Positions 24,953 through 33,649 of a DNA stretch of 64,000 nucleotides are shown here, piece after piece; positions within the stretch are counted from its first letter, which is position 1; every line of letters begins with the position of its first letter. A program made the position numbers and the translations under genes. Source of the DNA: Crossiella sp. SN42 (GTDB taxonomy: Bacteria; Actinomycetota; Actinomycetes; Mycobacteriales; Pseudonocardiaceae); assembly GCF_023897065.1 (NCBI RefSeq), contig NZ_JAMHIV010000005.1, positions 1 to 64,000 of the forward strand, given 5' to 3'. Under the pieces are notes generated by a model that made no database searches, had not been told where the DNA came from, and was given only the letters and a program-made list of their open reading frames with translations.

Positions 24953-25875
24953 GCCGCCGTGTCGATGATGATCTCCGAGTGCAGCGTGCGGTGCACCGGG
25001 CAGCGGTCGGCGATCTCCAGCAGGCGCTGACGCTGCTCCGCGTCCAGCTGACCGGTGATCCGGATGGCCCGCTCGATCCGGTCCAGCCTGCCGTCCTTGG
25101 TCTCGCAGTCCGCGCAGTCGCTGGCGTGCACCCTGGAATGCCGCAGCGCCACGCTGACCCGCTCCAGCGGCCAGCCCTTGCGCTCGGCGTACATCCGCAG
25201 CGTCATCGAGGTGCACGCGCCCAGCCCGGCCAGCAGCAGGTCGTACGGCGAGAGCCCGCTGTCCTCGCCCAGCGGGCGCGGCTCGTCGGCGGTGATCACG
25301 TGCCTGCCCACGGTGATGGTCTGGCCGTAGGTCCCGGTGCCGTTCTCGGTGACCACCACGTGGCCCTCGGGTTCGGCGGCGGGCTCGGGCAGGTGCCGCG
25401 CGGCCCAGGCGGCGATCATCGCGCCCGCGTAGGCGGCATCGCGCGGGCGGACGAGGTCGTGGTCGGCCCTGTCCAGCGCGAGGAAGGACTTGGGGTGCCG
25501 GGCGTCCAGGAAGATCCGCCGGGCGTGCTCGATCCCCACCGTGGCGTCGGTCGGCGAGTGCAGCACCAGCAGCGCCGCGCCGAGCCTGGCCACCGCCTCC
25601 GCCGGGGCGGGTGCGGCCAGCGTGGCCACCGCGGTGACGGCCGGAATCCGCGCGGCGGCCTGGAGCGCGGCGGTGCCGCCGACACCGTGGCCGAGCAGCA
25701 GCAGCGGCCCGTCCAAGTGTTCGGCGAGCCTGGTCAGCTCCTCGGCGGTGCTGTCGGTGTTGTCCGCCTCGACCTGGTGCGTGGCGAGGCCGGCACCGGC
25801 CAGCGCCTGGCTGATCGCGGCGGCGGCCGGTGCGGGCAGACGGTGGGCGAAGAGGGCGTGGGCGTGCGGGGTCAC
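24946..25875 (-). CDS. Alpha/beta-hydrolase-OsmC fusion protein
   Basis: Protein of 309 residues with two parts: an alpha/beta-hydrolase-like domain (about 1-165) and an OsmC/Ohr-like peroxidase domain (about 175-309). In OsmC the thiol pair is visible in [17 protein letters not shown] and [13 protein letters not shown], so hydroperoxide reduction is plausible. In the hydrolase half the nucleophile elbow reads GHGVGG instead of GHSxGG, so the catalytic Ser is Gly and that domain may only bind ligands. GTG 25875 overlaps the upstream methyltransferase stop by 4 nt. Confidence 0.87.
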   Translation of the reverse strand: MTPHAHALFAHRLPAPAAAAISQALAGAGLATHQVEADNTDSTAEELTRLAEHLDGPLLLLGHGVGGTAALQAAARIPAVTAVATLAAPAPAEAVARLGAALLVLHSPTDATVGIEHARRIFLDARHPKSFLALDRADHDLVRPRDAAYAGAMIAAWAARHLPEPAAEPEGHVVVTENGTGTYGQTITVGRHVITADEPRPLGEDSGLSPYDLLLAGLGACTSMTLRMYAERKGWPLERVSVALRHSRVHASDCADCETKDGRLDRIERAIRITGQLDAEQRQRLLEIADRCPVHRTLHSEIIIDTAAY

Positions 25876-26726
25876 CCGCCGACAGTAGGGGACGGTTTCC
25901 CTGCCACCACAACGGCATAGCCGATCTCGGGGGTGACCGCGAGCTTGGCCCAGCCGTTGTCCACCCCGGCGTCGGCCTCCTCCGGCAGCTCCCCGTTGGC
26001 GGCCACATAGGCGTCGTGCTCGGCCTGCAGGCCGCGGAAGGTGCCGCGCAGCGAGTCCTCGGTGATGTCCAGCGACTCCACCAGCTCCAGCCCGCTCTCG
26101 GCCAGCAGCGCCGGATAGCTGACCAGCGGGTGGATGGCCGCGATGCTGTTGAGCGCCCAGGTCTCGCGCAGCTCCTGGTTCTGCTCCTCGGTCAGCGGCA
26201 CCAGCTGCACCAGGTCGGCGATCACCAGCCGGCCGCCGGGCCGCAGCACCTCGGCCAGCTGCCGGAGCACCTTGGCCTGGTCGGGCATGTGGAACAGCGA
26301 CTCGAACAGCCACACCCCGTCGAAGGACTCCGCCGGGTACGGCAGGTCGGTCGCGTCGGCGAACTCGAACCGCACCCGCTCGGTGAGCCCGGCCTCGGCG
26401 GCGTTGCGCTCGGCCAGGTCGAGCTGGCGGCGGCTGACGTTCACGCCGACCACCTCCGCGCCGGTGGACCTGGCCAGCTCCAGCGCGGGACGGCCGGTGC
26501 CGCAGCCCACGTCGAGCACCCGCTGGCCGGGCCGCACCGCGAGCTTGTCGATCATCAGCGCGGTCATCCGCTGCGCGGCCTCCTGCACCGGGGTGCCGTA
26601 GGGCAGACCGGCCCAGTAGCCGACGTGGAAACTGCCGCCGAGATCGCCGTCGATGAACTCGGTGATCTGGTCGTAGTACGCGCCAACCGCCTCGGCGGTG
26701 ACGTCGCGGTGGCCGCGGATCGTCAT
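25872..26726 (-). CDS. SAM-dependent small-molecule methyltransferase
   Basis: Class I methyltransferase of 284 residues, closest in feel to the sugar/polyketide O-methyltransferase and gamma-tocopherol-like branch: AYYDQITEFIDGDLGGSFHVGYW, motif I VLDVGCGTGRPALELA, motif III FDGVWLFESLFHMPD and motif IV LRPGGRLVIADLV. ATG 26726 has GGGGAGG at ideal spacing. Coupled to the OsmC-fusion gene by a 4-nt overlap. Substrate unknown. Confidence 0.88.
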   Translation of the reverse strand: MTIRGHRDVTAEAVGAYYDQITEFIDGDLGGSFHVGYWAGLPYGTPVQEAAQRMTALMIDKLAVRPGQRVLDVGCGTGRPALELARSTGAEVVGVNVSRRQLDLAERNAAEAGLTERVRFEFADATDLPYPAESFDGVWLFESLFHMPDQAKVLRQLAEVLRPGGRLVIADLVQLVPLTEEQNQELRETWALNSIAAIHPLVSYPALLAESGLELVESLDITEDSLRGTFRGLQAEHDAYVAANGELPEEADAGVDNGWAKLAVTPEIGYAVVVAGKPSPTVGG

Positions 26727-26979
26727 CAACACCTCCCCAGAGGTTCCCTGCCTACCGGACTCTCTTCAGGGCGGTCAACCCCGCCCGAATTGTCACCTTT
26801 TCCCGCCCTTTATGACACCTTAGGCCGTTCGGGTGAAATGAAAATAGACCGAAAGGCCGTTAGTGGTGACGCAGATCATTCCTTTTACTGATGCCCTTAC
26901 CCGGCCCTTAGGTCTTGAATGAACCGGTTCGCGGGCTTTGCCCGCCTGGGTGATTTCAATTTCCTGAAAGGTCCTGCAA

Positions 26980-27717
26980 GTGACTCTGAAACGATCCCTT
27001 TCTGTCCTGCTGCCGTTGGTCGCCGTCGCCGCCGTGGTGGTCAGCCCGGTCGCCCAGTCCCAGGCGCCTGCCACGCAGAGCCCGGTCAACGTGGTGCCAG
27101 GGGCTATCCAGATCGATCCAAGCCACCCGAAGTTAGATGTCACCTACGGACACTCCGAACTGGTCCTGAAGTACGTCCAGAAGGACGCGGACAAGCCCAA
27201 CGGCTGTCAGACCCGCGACCACGAGGAAACCGAGCAGGCGGATGTCCGGCCGGGCGCCGGATTTGTCACCGCGGGTGGTGTCCGTTTTGACCTGATCCAG
27301 CTCCATTTCCACACTCCGGCCGAGCACCAGTTCAACGGCCGCCGCGACCCGCTGGAAATGCACCTGGTGCACCGCAGCACCGCGGGCAAGCTGCTGGTGA
27401 TCGGCGTGCCGCTGCGGGTGGGCGGGCACTCCGCGGTGGACACCGTGCTGGCCAAGCTGGCCCCGGAGTGCGGCGAGCAGGTGCGCATCCCCAGCATCGA
27501 CCTGAACTCGCTGCTGCCGCACAGCCGGCACACCCTGCGTTACGAGGGCTCGCTGACCACCTTCCCGTTCGACGAGGGTGTGCAGTGGTACCTGACCACC
27601 GAGAAGACCGTCGGCGCCGCCACCCTGGCCCGGTTCCAGGGCCTGTTCAACCACGGCAACTCGCGTGAGCCGCAGCCGCTCAACGGCCGCAAGTTCACCG
27701 AGGTCGGCCTGATCTGA
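26980..27717 (+). CDS. Secreted alpha-type carbonic anhydrase
   Basis: Zinc enzyme interconverting CO2 and bicarbonate, 245 residues. Signal peptide at about 1-27 (KRSLSVLLPLVAVAAVVVSPVAQ), then the alpha-CA hallmarks QSPVNV and the zinc ligands in LIQLHFHTPAEHQFNG and LEMHLVHRS. The C-terminal FNHGNSREPQPLNGR is also family-typical. GTG 26980 with AAAGG upstream. A TTA leucine codon occurs at 27133. The 253-bp upstream gap is unusually AT-rich and contains a small hairpin (gcgggc-ttt-gcccgc, 26931-26945). It probably holds a regulated promoter, but I recognise no specific site. Confidence 0.92.
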   Translation: MTLKRSLSVLLPLVAVAAVVVSPVAQSQAPATQSPVNVVPGAIQIDPSHPKLDVTYGHSELVLKYVQKDADKPNGCQTRDHEETEQADVRPGAGFVTAGGVRFDLIQLHFHTPAEHQFNGRRDPLEMHLVHRSTAGKLLVIGVPLRVGGHSAVDTVLAKLAPECGEQVRIPSIDLNSLLPHSRHTLRYEGSLTTFPFDEGVQWYLTTEKTVGAATLARFQGLFNHGNSREPQPLNGRKFTEVGLI

Positions 27718-27730
27718 GCCGACTGGAACA

Positions 27731-27762
27731 GCGCGGGTCAGACCGGTCGGTCCGGCCCGCGC
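27731..27762 (+). terminator. Terminator after carbonic anhydrase
   Basis: The stem gcgcggg/cccgcgc, 13 nt past the stop, encloses a GC-rich loop with a further small pairing; no T-run. Confidence 0.55.
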
Positions 27763-27830
27763 GTTCCATCAACCAGGTGAGGCAGGCGGGATCGACCCCG
27801 CGACGGCTCACTCTGTGCTGCACTGACCGG

Positions 27831-30671
27831 ATGTTTGTCGGCCGTCAGCGTGAACTGGCCCAGCTCGATCTACTGCTGGACGCGCTGCCCGGTGGTCTGA
27901 CCCCGGTGGAGGTCGTCGGCGAGCCCGGCATCGGCAAGTCCCGGCTGCTGCACGAGACCGGTCTCCGGGCCAGCGCCCGTGGCCTGACCGTGCTGGCCGG
28001 GCGGGCCGGCGAGTTCGAGCGGGACCTGCCGTTCGGGGTGTTCCTGGACGCCCTCGACCACCACCTGGCCGCGCTGACCGAGGAGCAAGCCGCCGCCCTG
28101 GGCCCCGGTCACCTGCGCTGGCTGGCCACCGCCTTCCCCGGCCTGGCCGAGCGGGTGCCGCCGGCCCCGCCGCCGCAGGCCGCCGAGCGGTACCTGCTGC
28201 ACCGCGCGGTGGCCGCCGCGCTGGACGCGCTGGCCGGTCCGGCCGGGCTGGTGCTGGCCCTGGACGACCTGCACTGGGCGGATGAGTCCACCGCCGAACT
28301 GCTCACCCACCTGCTGCGCCGCCCACCGGCGACTCCCCTGCTGCTCCTGCTCGCGCACCGGCCGCGGCAGCTGCCGGACAAGCTGGCCGCGGCGCTCACC
28401 GGCCCCGCCCACGACGACACCCGGCACCGGATCGAGCTGGCCCCACTGGACTTCGAGGCCGCCTGCCAGCTGCTGCCCACGGACCGCAGGCGCAGGCGGC
28501 TCTACGAGCTCTCCGGCGGCAACCCGCTCTACCTCCAGGTGCTCGCGCACGGCGGCGAGCTGGCCGTCCCCGCCGAAGAGGGCGCGGAGGTGCCGCCGGG
28601 CATCGCGGCGGTGCTGCGCACGGAGTTCGCCCGGCTCTCCCCGGCCGCCCGGCTGGTGGCGCGGGCGGCCGCGGTGATCGGCGACCAGGTCGACCCCGAG
28701 CTGGTGGCCGCGGCCGCCGGCCTGAACCTGGCGGACACGCACGCCGCGGCCGAGGAGCTGTTCGAGGCGGACCTGTTGCGCGGCACCGGCGCCGGGCAGC
28801 GGGTGACCTTCCGGCACCCGCTGCTGCGCAACGCCGTCTACCACTCGGCCACCCCGCTGTGGCGGGCCGCCGCGCACGGCAGGGCGGCCCGGCTGCTCAC
28901 CGAGCGCGGGGCCGCGCTGACCACCATCGCCCCGCACATCGCCCGCTCCGCTGCGGTGGGCGACGCGGAGGCGGTGCGGCTGCTGCGCGAGGCGGCCGGG
29001 CTGGCGCTGGCCCAGGCCCCGGCCACCGCGGTGAGCTGGCTGCGGGTCGCGCTGCGTGGGCACCCCGACCCCGGCGACGAGCTGGGCCGCCGGTTACGGC
29101 TGGACCTGGCGCACGCGCTGATGATGTGCGGGCACTACCTGGAATGCTGGGACCTGCTGCGGATGCACCTGGACGCCACGCCCGCCGGGGCGCCCGCGCT
29201 GCGGCACCAGGCGGTGGTGCTGTGCGCGACCACCAGCCGCCTGCTCTGGCAGCCGGAGGAGGGCAGGCGGCTGGTGCGCGACGAGCTGGCCAGGCAGTAC
29301 GGCCGCCCGGACGCCGCCACCGCCGCGCTGTGGCTGAACCTGGCGCTGTCCCTGGTGCTGGACGGCCGCTTCACCGAGGCCGCCGAGGCAGCGGGCGAGG
29401 CGCTCCGGCTCCAGCTGCCGGATGCGTTGCGCTGCACCGCTTTGGCCATGCTGGCCTGGTGCTACCCCGAGCTGGGGCGGGTGCCCGAGGCGGTGCGCGC
29501 GCTGGACGAGGCGGCCGAGATCTACGACCGCGTGGACGAGGCGGACCACCTGGCGCACCTGGGCATCTCGCACCTGGTGCCGCTGGTGGAGGCGATCTGC
29601 CACCTGCGCCTCGGCGACACGCTGCGCAGGCTGGACCGGGTGCGGCGGCAGTCCCAGCGGCTGGGCCACCTCACCTTCGGCGGCGAGGTGCTGGGCACCA
29701 CCGCGGCCGTGCTGGCCCATGCCGGGCGGGTGCCCGAGGCGATCGCCCTGGCCGAGGAGGCCCTGGACGCGGCTCGCCTCTCCGGCATCGAACCGCTGCT
29801 GGTCAACGTGCTCTGCGCCCGCGCGGCGGTGGCCCTGTACTGCCTGGACCTGCCCGCGGCCGAACGGGCCTGCCGCGAGGTGGCCACGCTGTCCTGCGCG
29901 AGCTGGCACCCGCTGGCCCCGCACCTGACGCTGATCCGGGACCTGGTCCGGGCCCGCCTCGGCCACCAGGTCCCGCTGGCCGAGACCATCGAAGGCCTCG
30001 GCGGCCCCGAGCTGCCGGGCACCCTGCACCGGGCCAGGGTGCTGACCTACCTGGAGCTGGCGCACATCGCGGCCCGGCGGGGTCGCCCGGCCGAGGCCGC
30101 GGACTGGGCGGAGCGGGCGGCCGCGCTGACCGAGGACCTGCTGCCCTACAGCGGCGCGGCGGCCACTCTGGCCAAGGCCTACGCGCGGGCCTGCGGCAAG
30201 TCCGCCGAGCACACCAAGTCCGCGCTGGCCCTGGCCGAGTCCGCCGCCACCGCCTTCACCGCGGCCGGGTTCCCGGTCCAGTCCGCCCGCGCCACCCTGC
30301 TCGCCGGCCAGCTGCACGCCACCCTGGGCGACCGGGACCGCGCACTGTCCACAATGGACAAAGCGGCCGCGGTGTTCGCCGGTTGCGGGGCCGGCACGCA
30401 CACCGAGATCGTGCTCCGCTACCAGCGCCGGCTGGGCCGCCGGGTGCCCAGGACCGCGGGCTCGAACCCGCTGGGCCTGACCCCGCGCGAGGCGGAGATC
30501 GCCGGGCTGGTGGCCAAGGGGCACAGCAACCGCGCGGTGGCCGCGCTGCTGGTGGTCAGCGAGCGGACCGTGGAGACCCACCTGAGCCGGGCCTTCCAGA
30601 AGCTCGGCGTCTCCTCCCGCACCGCGCTGACCGCGCTGCTGGCCCGCGCCGACGACAGCAACCGGCCATGA
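27831..30671 (+). CDS. LAL-type LuxR regulator with AAA ATPase domain
   Basis: Large ATP-binding regulator (946 residues). The N-terminal AAA/ORC-like ATPase has Walker A GEPGIGKSRLL (about 30-40) and Walker B LVLALDDLHWADES. A long helical, TPR-like middle follows, then a C-terminal LuxR helix-turn-helix (LTPREAEIAGLVAKGHSNRAVAALLVVSERTVETH). Such LAL proteins are often cluster-linked activators. A TTA leucine codon at 29094 hints at bldA-type control. The EspC-like/toxin/immunity genes start 37 nt downstream on the same strand. Confidence 0.92.
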   Translation: MFVGRQRELAQLDLLLDALPGGLTPVEVVGEPGIGKSRLLHETGLRASARGLTVLAGRAGEFERDLPFGVFLDALDHHLAALTEEQAAALGPGHLRWLATAFPGLAERVPPAPPPQAAERYLLHRAVAAALDALAGPAGLVLALDDLHWADESTAELLTHLLRRPPATPLLLLLAHRPRQLPDKLAAALTGPAHDDTRHRIELAPLDFEAACQLLPTDRRRRRLYELSGGNPLYLQVLAHGGELAVPAEEGAEVPPGIAAVLRTEFARLSPAARLVARAAAVIGDQVDPELVAAAAGLNLADTHAAAEELFEADLLRGTGAGQRVTFRHPLLRNAVYHSATPLWRAAAHGRAARLLTERGAALTTIAPHIARSAAVGDAEAVRLLREAAGLALAQAPATAVSWLRVALRGHPDPGDELGRRLRLDLAHALMMCGHYLECWDLLRMHLDATPAGAPALRHQAVVLCATTSRLLWQPEEGRRLVRDELARQYGRPDAATAALWLNLALSLVLDGRFTEAAEAAGEALRLQLPDALRCTALAMLAWCYPELGRVPEAVRALDEAAEIYDRVDEADHLAHLGISHLVPLVEAICHLRLGDTLRRLDRVRRQSQRLGHLTFGGEVLGTTAAVLAHAGRVPEAIALAEEALDAARLSGIEPLLVNVLCARAAVALYCLDLPAAERACREVATLSCASWHPLAPHLTLIRDLVRARLGHQVPLAETIEGLGGPELPGTLHRARVLTYLELAHIAARRGRPAEAADWAERAAALTEDLLPYSGAAATLAKAYARACGKSAEHTKSALALAESAATAFTAAGFPVQSARATLLAGQLHATLGDRDRALSTMDKAAAVFAGCGAGTHTEIVLRYQRRLGRRVPRTAGSNPLGLTPREAEIAGLVAKGHSNRAVAALLVVSERTVETHLSRAFQKLGVSSRTALTALLARADDSNRP

Positions 30672-30708
30672 CCGCCCACGGCTGAGCGCGCGCATCCACC
30701 CTGTCGGC

Positions 30709-31050
30709 ATGAGTTTCGCGCACATGCGCCCGGCCGGGGTGCGCACCGCGATGCAGGCGCTGTCCCAGCGGGCCGCCGAGCTCGAGCAGGGCTGGCAGCA
30801 GGACAAGTCGGCCATCGCGGGCGCCGAGTCCGGTATCGGCGGCGACGTCCTGGGCCAGGCGTTCCGCTCGGTCTACACCGCGCCCGGCCAGGCCGCCCGC
30901 ACCGCCGCGGACCGGATCGGCCCGGCGATGGCCGAGGACGCCAAGGTCGGCACGCACTGCGCCGAGGACTACCTCAACGCGGACAGCGCGTCCGCGGCGG
31001 CCATGCCGACGGGAGGTGGCGCAGGTGCCGATCCCGGAGCCCACCTCTGA
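30709..31050 (+). CDS. EspC-like / WXG100-type secretion partner
   Basis: Short helical protein (113 residues) of the type-VII secretion-associated EspC/WXG100-like kind: two long amphipathic helices, then HCAEDYLNADSASAAAM, similar to the YxxxD export signal region of EspC proteins. It probably heterodimerises with the WXG-like N-terminus of the next protein and takes it to a type VII (ESX) secretion system; no ESX core genes are in the window. Overlaps the toxin gene by 26 nt. Confidence 0.7.
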   Translation: MSFAHMRPAGVRTAMQALSQRAAELEQGWQQDKSAIAGAESGIGGDVLGQAFRSVYTAPGQAARTAADRIGPAMAEDAKVGTHCAEDYLNADSASAAAMPTGGGAGADPGAHL

Positions 31051-32266
31051 GCTGGGCCTGTGGCCCAAGGTCAAGGCGATCAGCGGCTGGCCGGAACCCG
31101 ATGAGGAACGGGTCAAGCAGCTGGCCACCGGCTGGCGCGGCGGCCAGACCCGGTTCACCCAGGCAGGCGGGCACGACCTGGCCCCGGTCCGGGCCGACTG
31201 GCCCGATTCGGCGGGCACCGCCTTCGACACCAGGGCCGGCAAGACGCTCACCAGCGCCACCGAAGCCGGCGGGCGGATGGGCGAACTTGTCGTGCGGGCG
31301 AACAACTTCGCCACCGAGGTGACCGGCGTGAAGACCGGCATCACCGACCTGATCGAGACCAACCTGGGCCGGTACGCGCTGGTGCAGACGCTGCCACAAC
31401 CGGTTCGGGGCCTGTTCGAGGAGTTCTACGCCTCGGTCCTCGGCGGCCAGGCCCGCACGCTGATCAACGCCGCCGCGGCCCGCACCGCACAGGGCAAGCC
31501 ACCACCAATGCCGGACCCGTCCGGGGGCAAGGGCAAGGGGATCAAGGAGATCATCGAGTTCCTGCTCGAACCGGACAACCAGCGCATGATCGGCGACGGG
31601 CTGTCCTGGCTGAGCAGACAGCTGGACAACCCGGCCGACGACATCACCAAGAGCGCGACCGAGCTGCTCGGCACCGGGCTGAGCAGCCTGGGCGAGCTGA
31701 CCGGGAGCGACCAGCTGCAGTCGGCGGGCGAGACCGTCACCGGCCTGGCCGACGTCGTCGGTGAGGCCGTGGGCGACGCGGTGCTCGAAGCCGGCTCGAT
31801 CGCCCGTAACGGGCTGCACGAGCTGGCGGAGTCGCAGGACGGCAAGGAGACGCCCCTCGAGATCTACCTGTCCAGGGACCGGCACCCCGAGGCCCTGCAG
31901 CACATCAACGAGGCCCGCAGCGGCACCATCTGGGAGGGCAGCACGTCGAAGCCGGGCACGCCGCTGCCGGACGTGCTGCACGTGGATCGGACCGAACCCC
32001 GCTCCGAGCGCGAACGGATCGCCCGTGCCCGGCGCAGGCAGTCCACCAACCCGATCCCCCCGTACGTGCCCGAGGAAGGCGAACGGCGCAAGGACAAGGA
32101 CGAGTACCCGCCCGCGATGACCTACGAAGGTGGCAGGCAGCACCCCTGGGTGCCCAGCGTGAAGCACATCGACTACAGCGACAACCGCAGCGCCGGGGTT
32201 ACCCTCGGCTACCAGGTGCAGGGGCTCGACGACCGGAGCCCGGTCGTCATCAGGGAAACGGACTGA
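31025..32266 (+). CDS. Polymorphic toxin with NucA/NucB-like DNase C-terminus
   Basis: Protein of 413 residues. The N-terminal 130 residues are helical and WXG/CpnT-like (WPDSAGTAFDTRAGK) for type VII export. A variable linker follows, and the last 130 residues hold a nuclease of the NucA/NucB kind, recognised by the RTEPRSERERIARARRR region and the catalytic-type DEYPPAMTYEGGRQ. This layout plus an adjacent immunity gene is characteristic of contact-dependent or secreted polymorphic toxins. GTG 31025 is chosen because GGGAGG lies 8 nt upstream. Family assignment of the nuclease rests on the short DEYP motif and its setting, so a search is needed for certainty. Confidence 0.75.
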   Translation: MPIPEPTSELGLWPKVKAISGWPEPDEERVKQLATGWRGGQTRFTQAGGHDLAPVRADWPDSAGTAFDTRAGKTLTSATEAGGRMGELVVRANNFATEVTGVKTGITDLIETNLGRYALVQTLPQPVRGLFEEFYASVLGGQARTLINAAAARTAQGKPPPMPDPSGGKGKGIKEIIEFLLEPDNQRMIGDGLSWLSRQLDNPADDITKSATELLGTGLSSLGELTGSDQLQSAGETVTGLADVVGEAVGDAVLEAGSIARNGLHELAESQDGKETPLEIYLSRDRHPEALQHINEARSGTIWEGSTSKPGTPLPDVLHVDRTEPRSERERIARARRRQSTNPIPPYVPEEGERRKDKDEYPPAMTYEGGRQHPWVPSVKHIDYSDNRSAGVTLGYQVQGLDDRSPVVIRETD

Positions 32267-32271
32267 CCACA

Positions 32272-32901
32272 GTGGACATTCCAGCCGACTTCGCCGACCT
32301 GCTCGCCCGCGGCCGCCACCCGCTGGGCGCGCCGGTGGAACTGCACCTGGGCGCCGACTCCGGCCCGTTCGCCGAACTGGCCGAGCTGCTCAGCCACACC
32401 AACGGTTTCACCATCGCCAACGGCGGTGTGCAGGTCTTCCGCGCCGGGACCGAGGGACTCGGGCCGGAGCTGGCCGAGTGGAATGAGCCCAGCCTCTGGA
32501 AGGACACCTACGGCGAGCTGGCGGCCGACCTGTTCTGCTTCGGCCAGGACCTCTTCGGCGTGCAGTTCGCCGTCTCCGGCGACCGGGTGGTCAGCTTCGA
32601 CCCGGAGACCGCCGAGCGCACCAACCTCGGCGGCTCACTGGCCGACTGGATGAGCTGGCTGGCCGCCGACCTGGAGCTCAACGCCGCCAAGGGTTTCGCC
32701 ACCGACTGGCAGGACCGGCACGGCCCGCTCGGCTACCGCGAGCGGCTGCTGCCGGTGCGCCCGTTCGTGCTCGGCGGGAAGTTCGACGAGGCCAACCTGG
32801 TGGCCAGGGACGCGGTGTACTGCATGCGGGTGCGCGGGCCGATCGCGCAGAAGGTGCACGGCCTGCCCGACGGCGCCGAGGTCCGCCTGCACACCGACTG
32901 A
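32272..32901 (+). CDS. SMI1/KNR4 (SUKH)-like immunity protein
   Basis: Cytosolic protein of 209 residues, starting GTG 5 nt after the toxin stop. The pattern LSHTNGFTIANGGVQVF, DLFCFGQDLFGVQFAV, VVSFDPETAERTNLGGSLADWM is typical of SUKH-superfamily immunity proteins, which neutralise nuclease toxins encoded just upstream. Position and family both support this, although direct pairing is inference. A palindromic element begins 10 nt after the stop. Confidence 0.72.
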   Translation: MDIPADFADLLARGRHPLGAPVELHLGADSGPFAELAELLSHTNGFTIANGGVQVFRAGTEGLGPELAEWNEPSLWKDTYGELAADLFCFGQDLFGVQFAVSGDRVVSFDPETAERTNLGGSLADWMSWLAADLELNAAKGFATDWQDRHGPLGYRERLLPVRPFVLGGKFDEANLVARDAVYCMRVRGPIAQKVHGLPDGAEVRLHTD

Positions 32902-32911
32902 CCCGCGCCTA

Positions 32912-33071
32912 GGGCGTGTCCTCACAGTCCCGTCTGCGAGAGTCGTGATCGGTTCGGTCGCTGGCGGTGCGGCCGGGACGGCCTCATACCGGACGTATTC
33001 GGGCGTTCCGGCCGCGCCGCCAGCGGCCGAACCGGCGCGGCTATCGCGGGCGGGACTGTGAGGACACGCCC
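32912..33071. repeat. Palindromic MITE-like element, copy C
   Basis: A 160-bp element with perfect ends (gggcgtgtcctcacagtcccg and complement) and imperfect pairing across the rest. It is flanked by TA on both sides (32910-32911 and 33072-33073), consistent with a TA target duplication. Its last base plus TA form the stop codon of the DUF309 gene on the minus strand. Orientation is opposite to copies A and B. Confidence 0.85.
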
Positions 33072-33556
33072 TAACGGAGCCGGGGCGTTGGCAGGTCCCC
33101 GGTGCCCGCCGCCAGCTCCTCGGCGTGCGTGTGCGCCCACCACAGCAGTCCGGCCACGTCGATGCCGTGCGGCGGATCCTCCTGGTACGCCTCGATGTTC
33201 CCGGCGCCGCGGCGCAGCAGGGTGACCGCGCCGGTGTGGTTGCCGCGCGCGGCGTGGGTGGCGCCCACCGCCAGCTGGGCCAGGCCCTTCCACAGCAGGC
33301 GGTGCGCCTCCGCGGCGGACTTCCAGGCGTCCTCCAGGATCTCGTGCGCGTGGAAGGGCATGCCCGCGTCGAGCAGCCGCTGCGCCTCGGTCAGCGTCTC
33401 CTCCGGTGATCGCACAACCCCTTCGGGCAGGCGCTCGATCCCGGGCGCGCCGTGCGGCAGCGGCCTGCCCAGCCCGTCCCTGGGCCGGGCGTTGCGGGCG
33501 CGGCCCTCCTCGTCGCGATCGCGGTCCAACCGGGGTGCACTGCCATCCGAGCTCAC
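33071..33556 (-). CDS. DUF309 domain protein
   Basis: Helical protein of 161 residues with the DUF309 core: ...RLLDAGMPFHAHEILEDAWK, LLWKGLAQLAVGATHAARGNHTGAVTLLRRG and the final GLLWWAH. Function unknown; the fold is TPR-like. The N-terminal 50 residues are charged and disordered. The stop codon TAG is formed by TA next to, and G from, palindromic element copy C, so the original C-terminus may have differed slightly. Confidence 0.85.
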   Translation of the reverse strand: MSSDGSAPRLDRDRDEEGRARNARPRDGLGRPLPHGAPGIERLPEGVVRSPEETLTEAQRLLDAGMPFHAHEILEDAWKSAAEAHRLLWKGLAQLAVGATHAARGNHTGAVTLLRRGAGNIEAYQEDPPHGIDVAGLLWWAHTHAEELAAGTGDLPTPRLR

Positions 33557-33649
33557 CGGCCCATCATCCCACCGGCGTGGCGCGAATGTGCCGGGAGCTG
33601 ACCGCCAGGACGCTTATCCGGCAGTGTTGGAGAGGTCAGTCTGGCGAAC

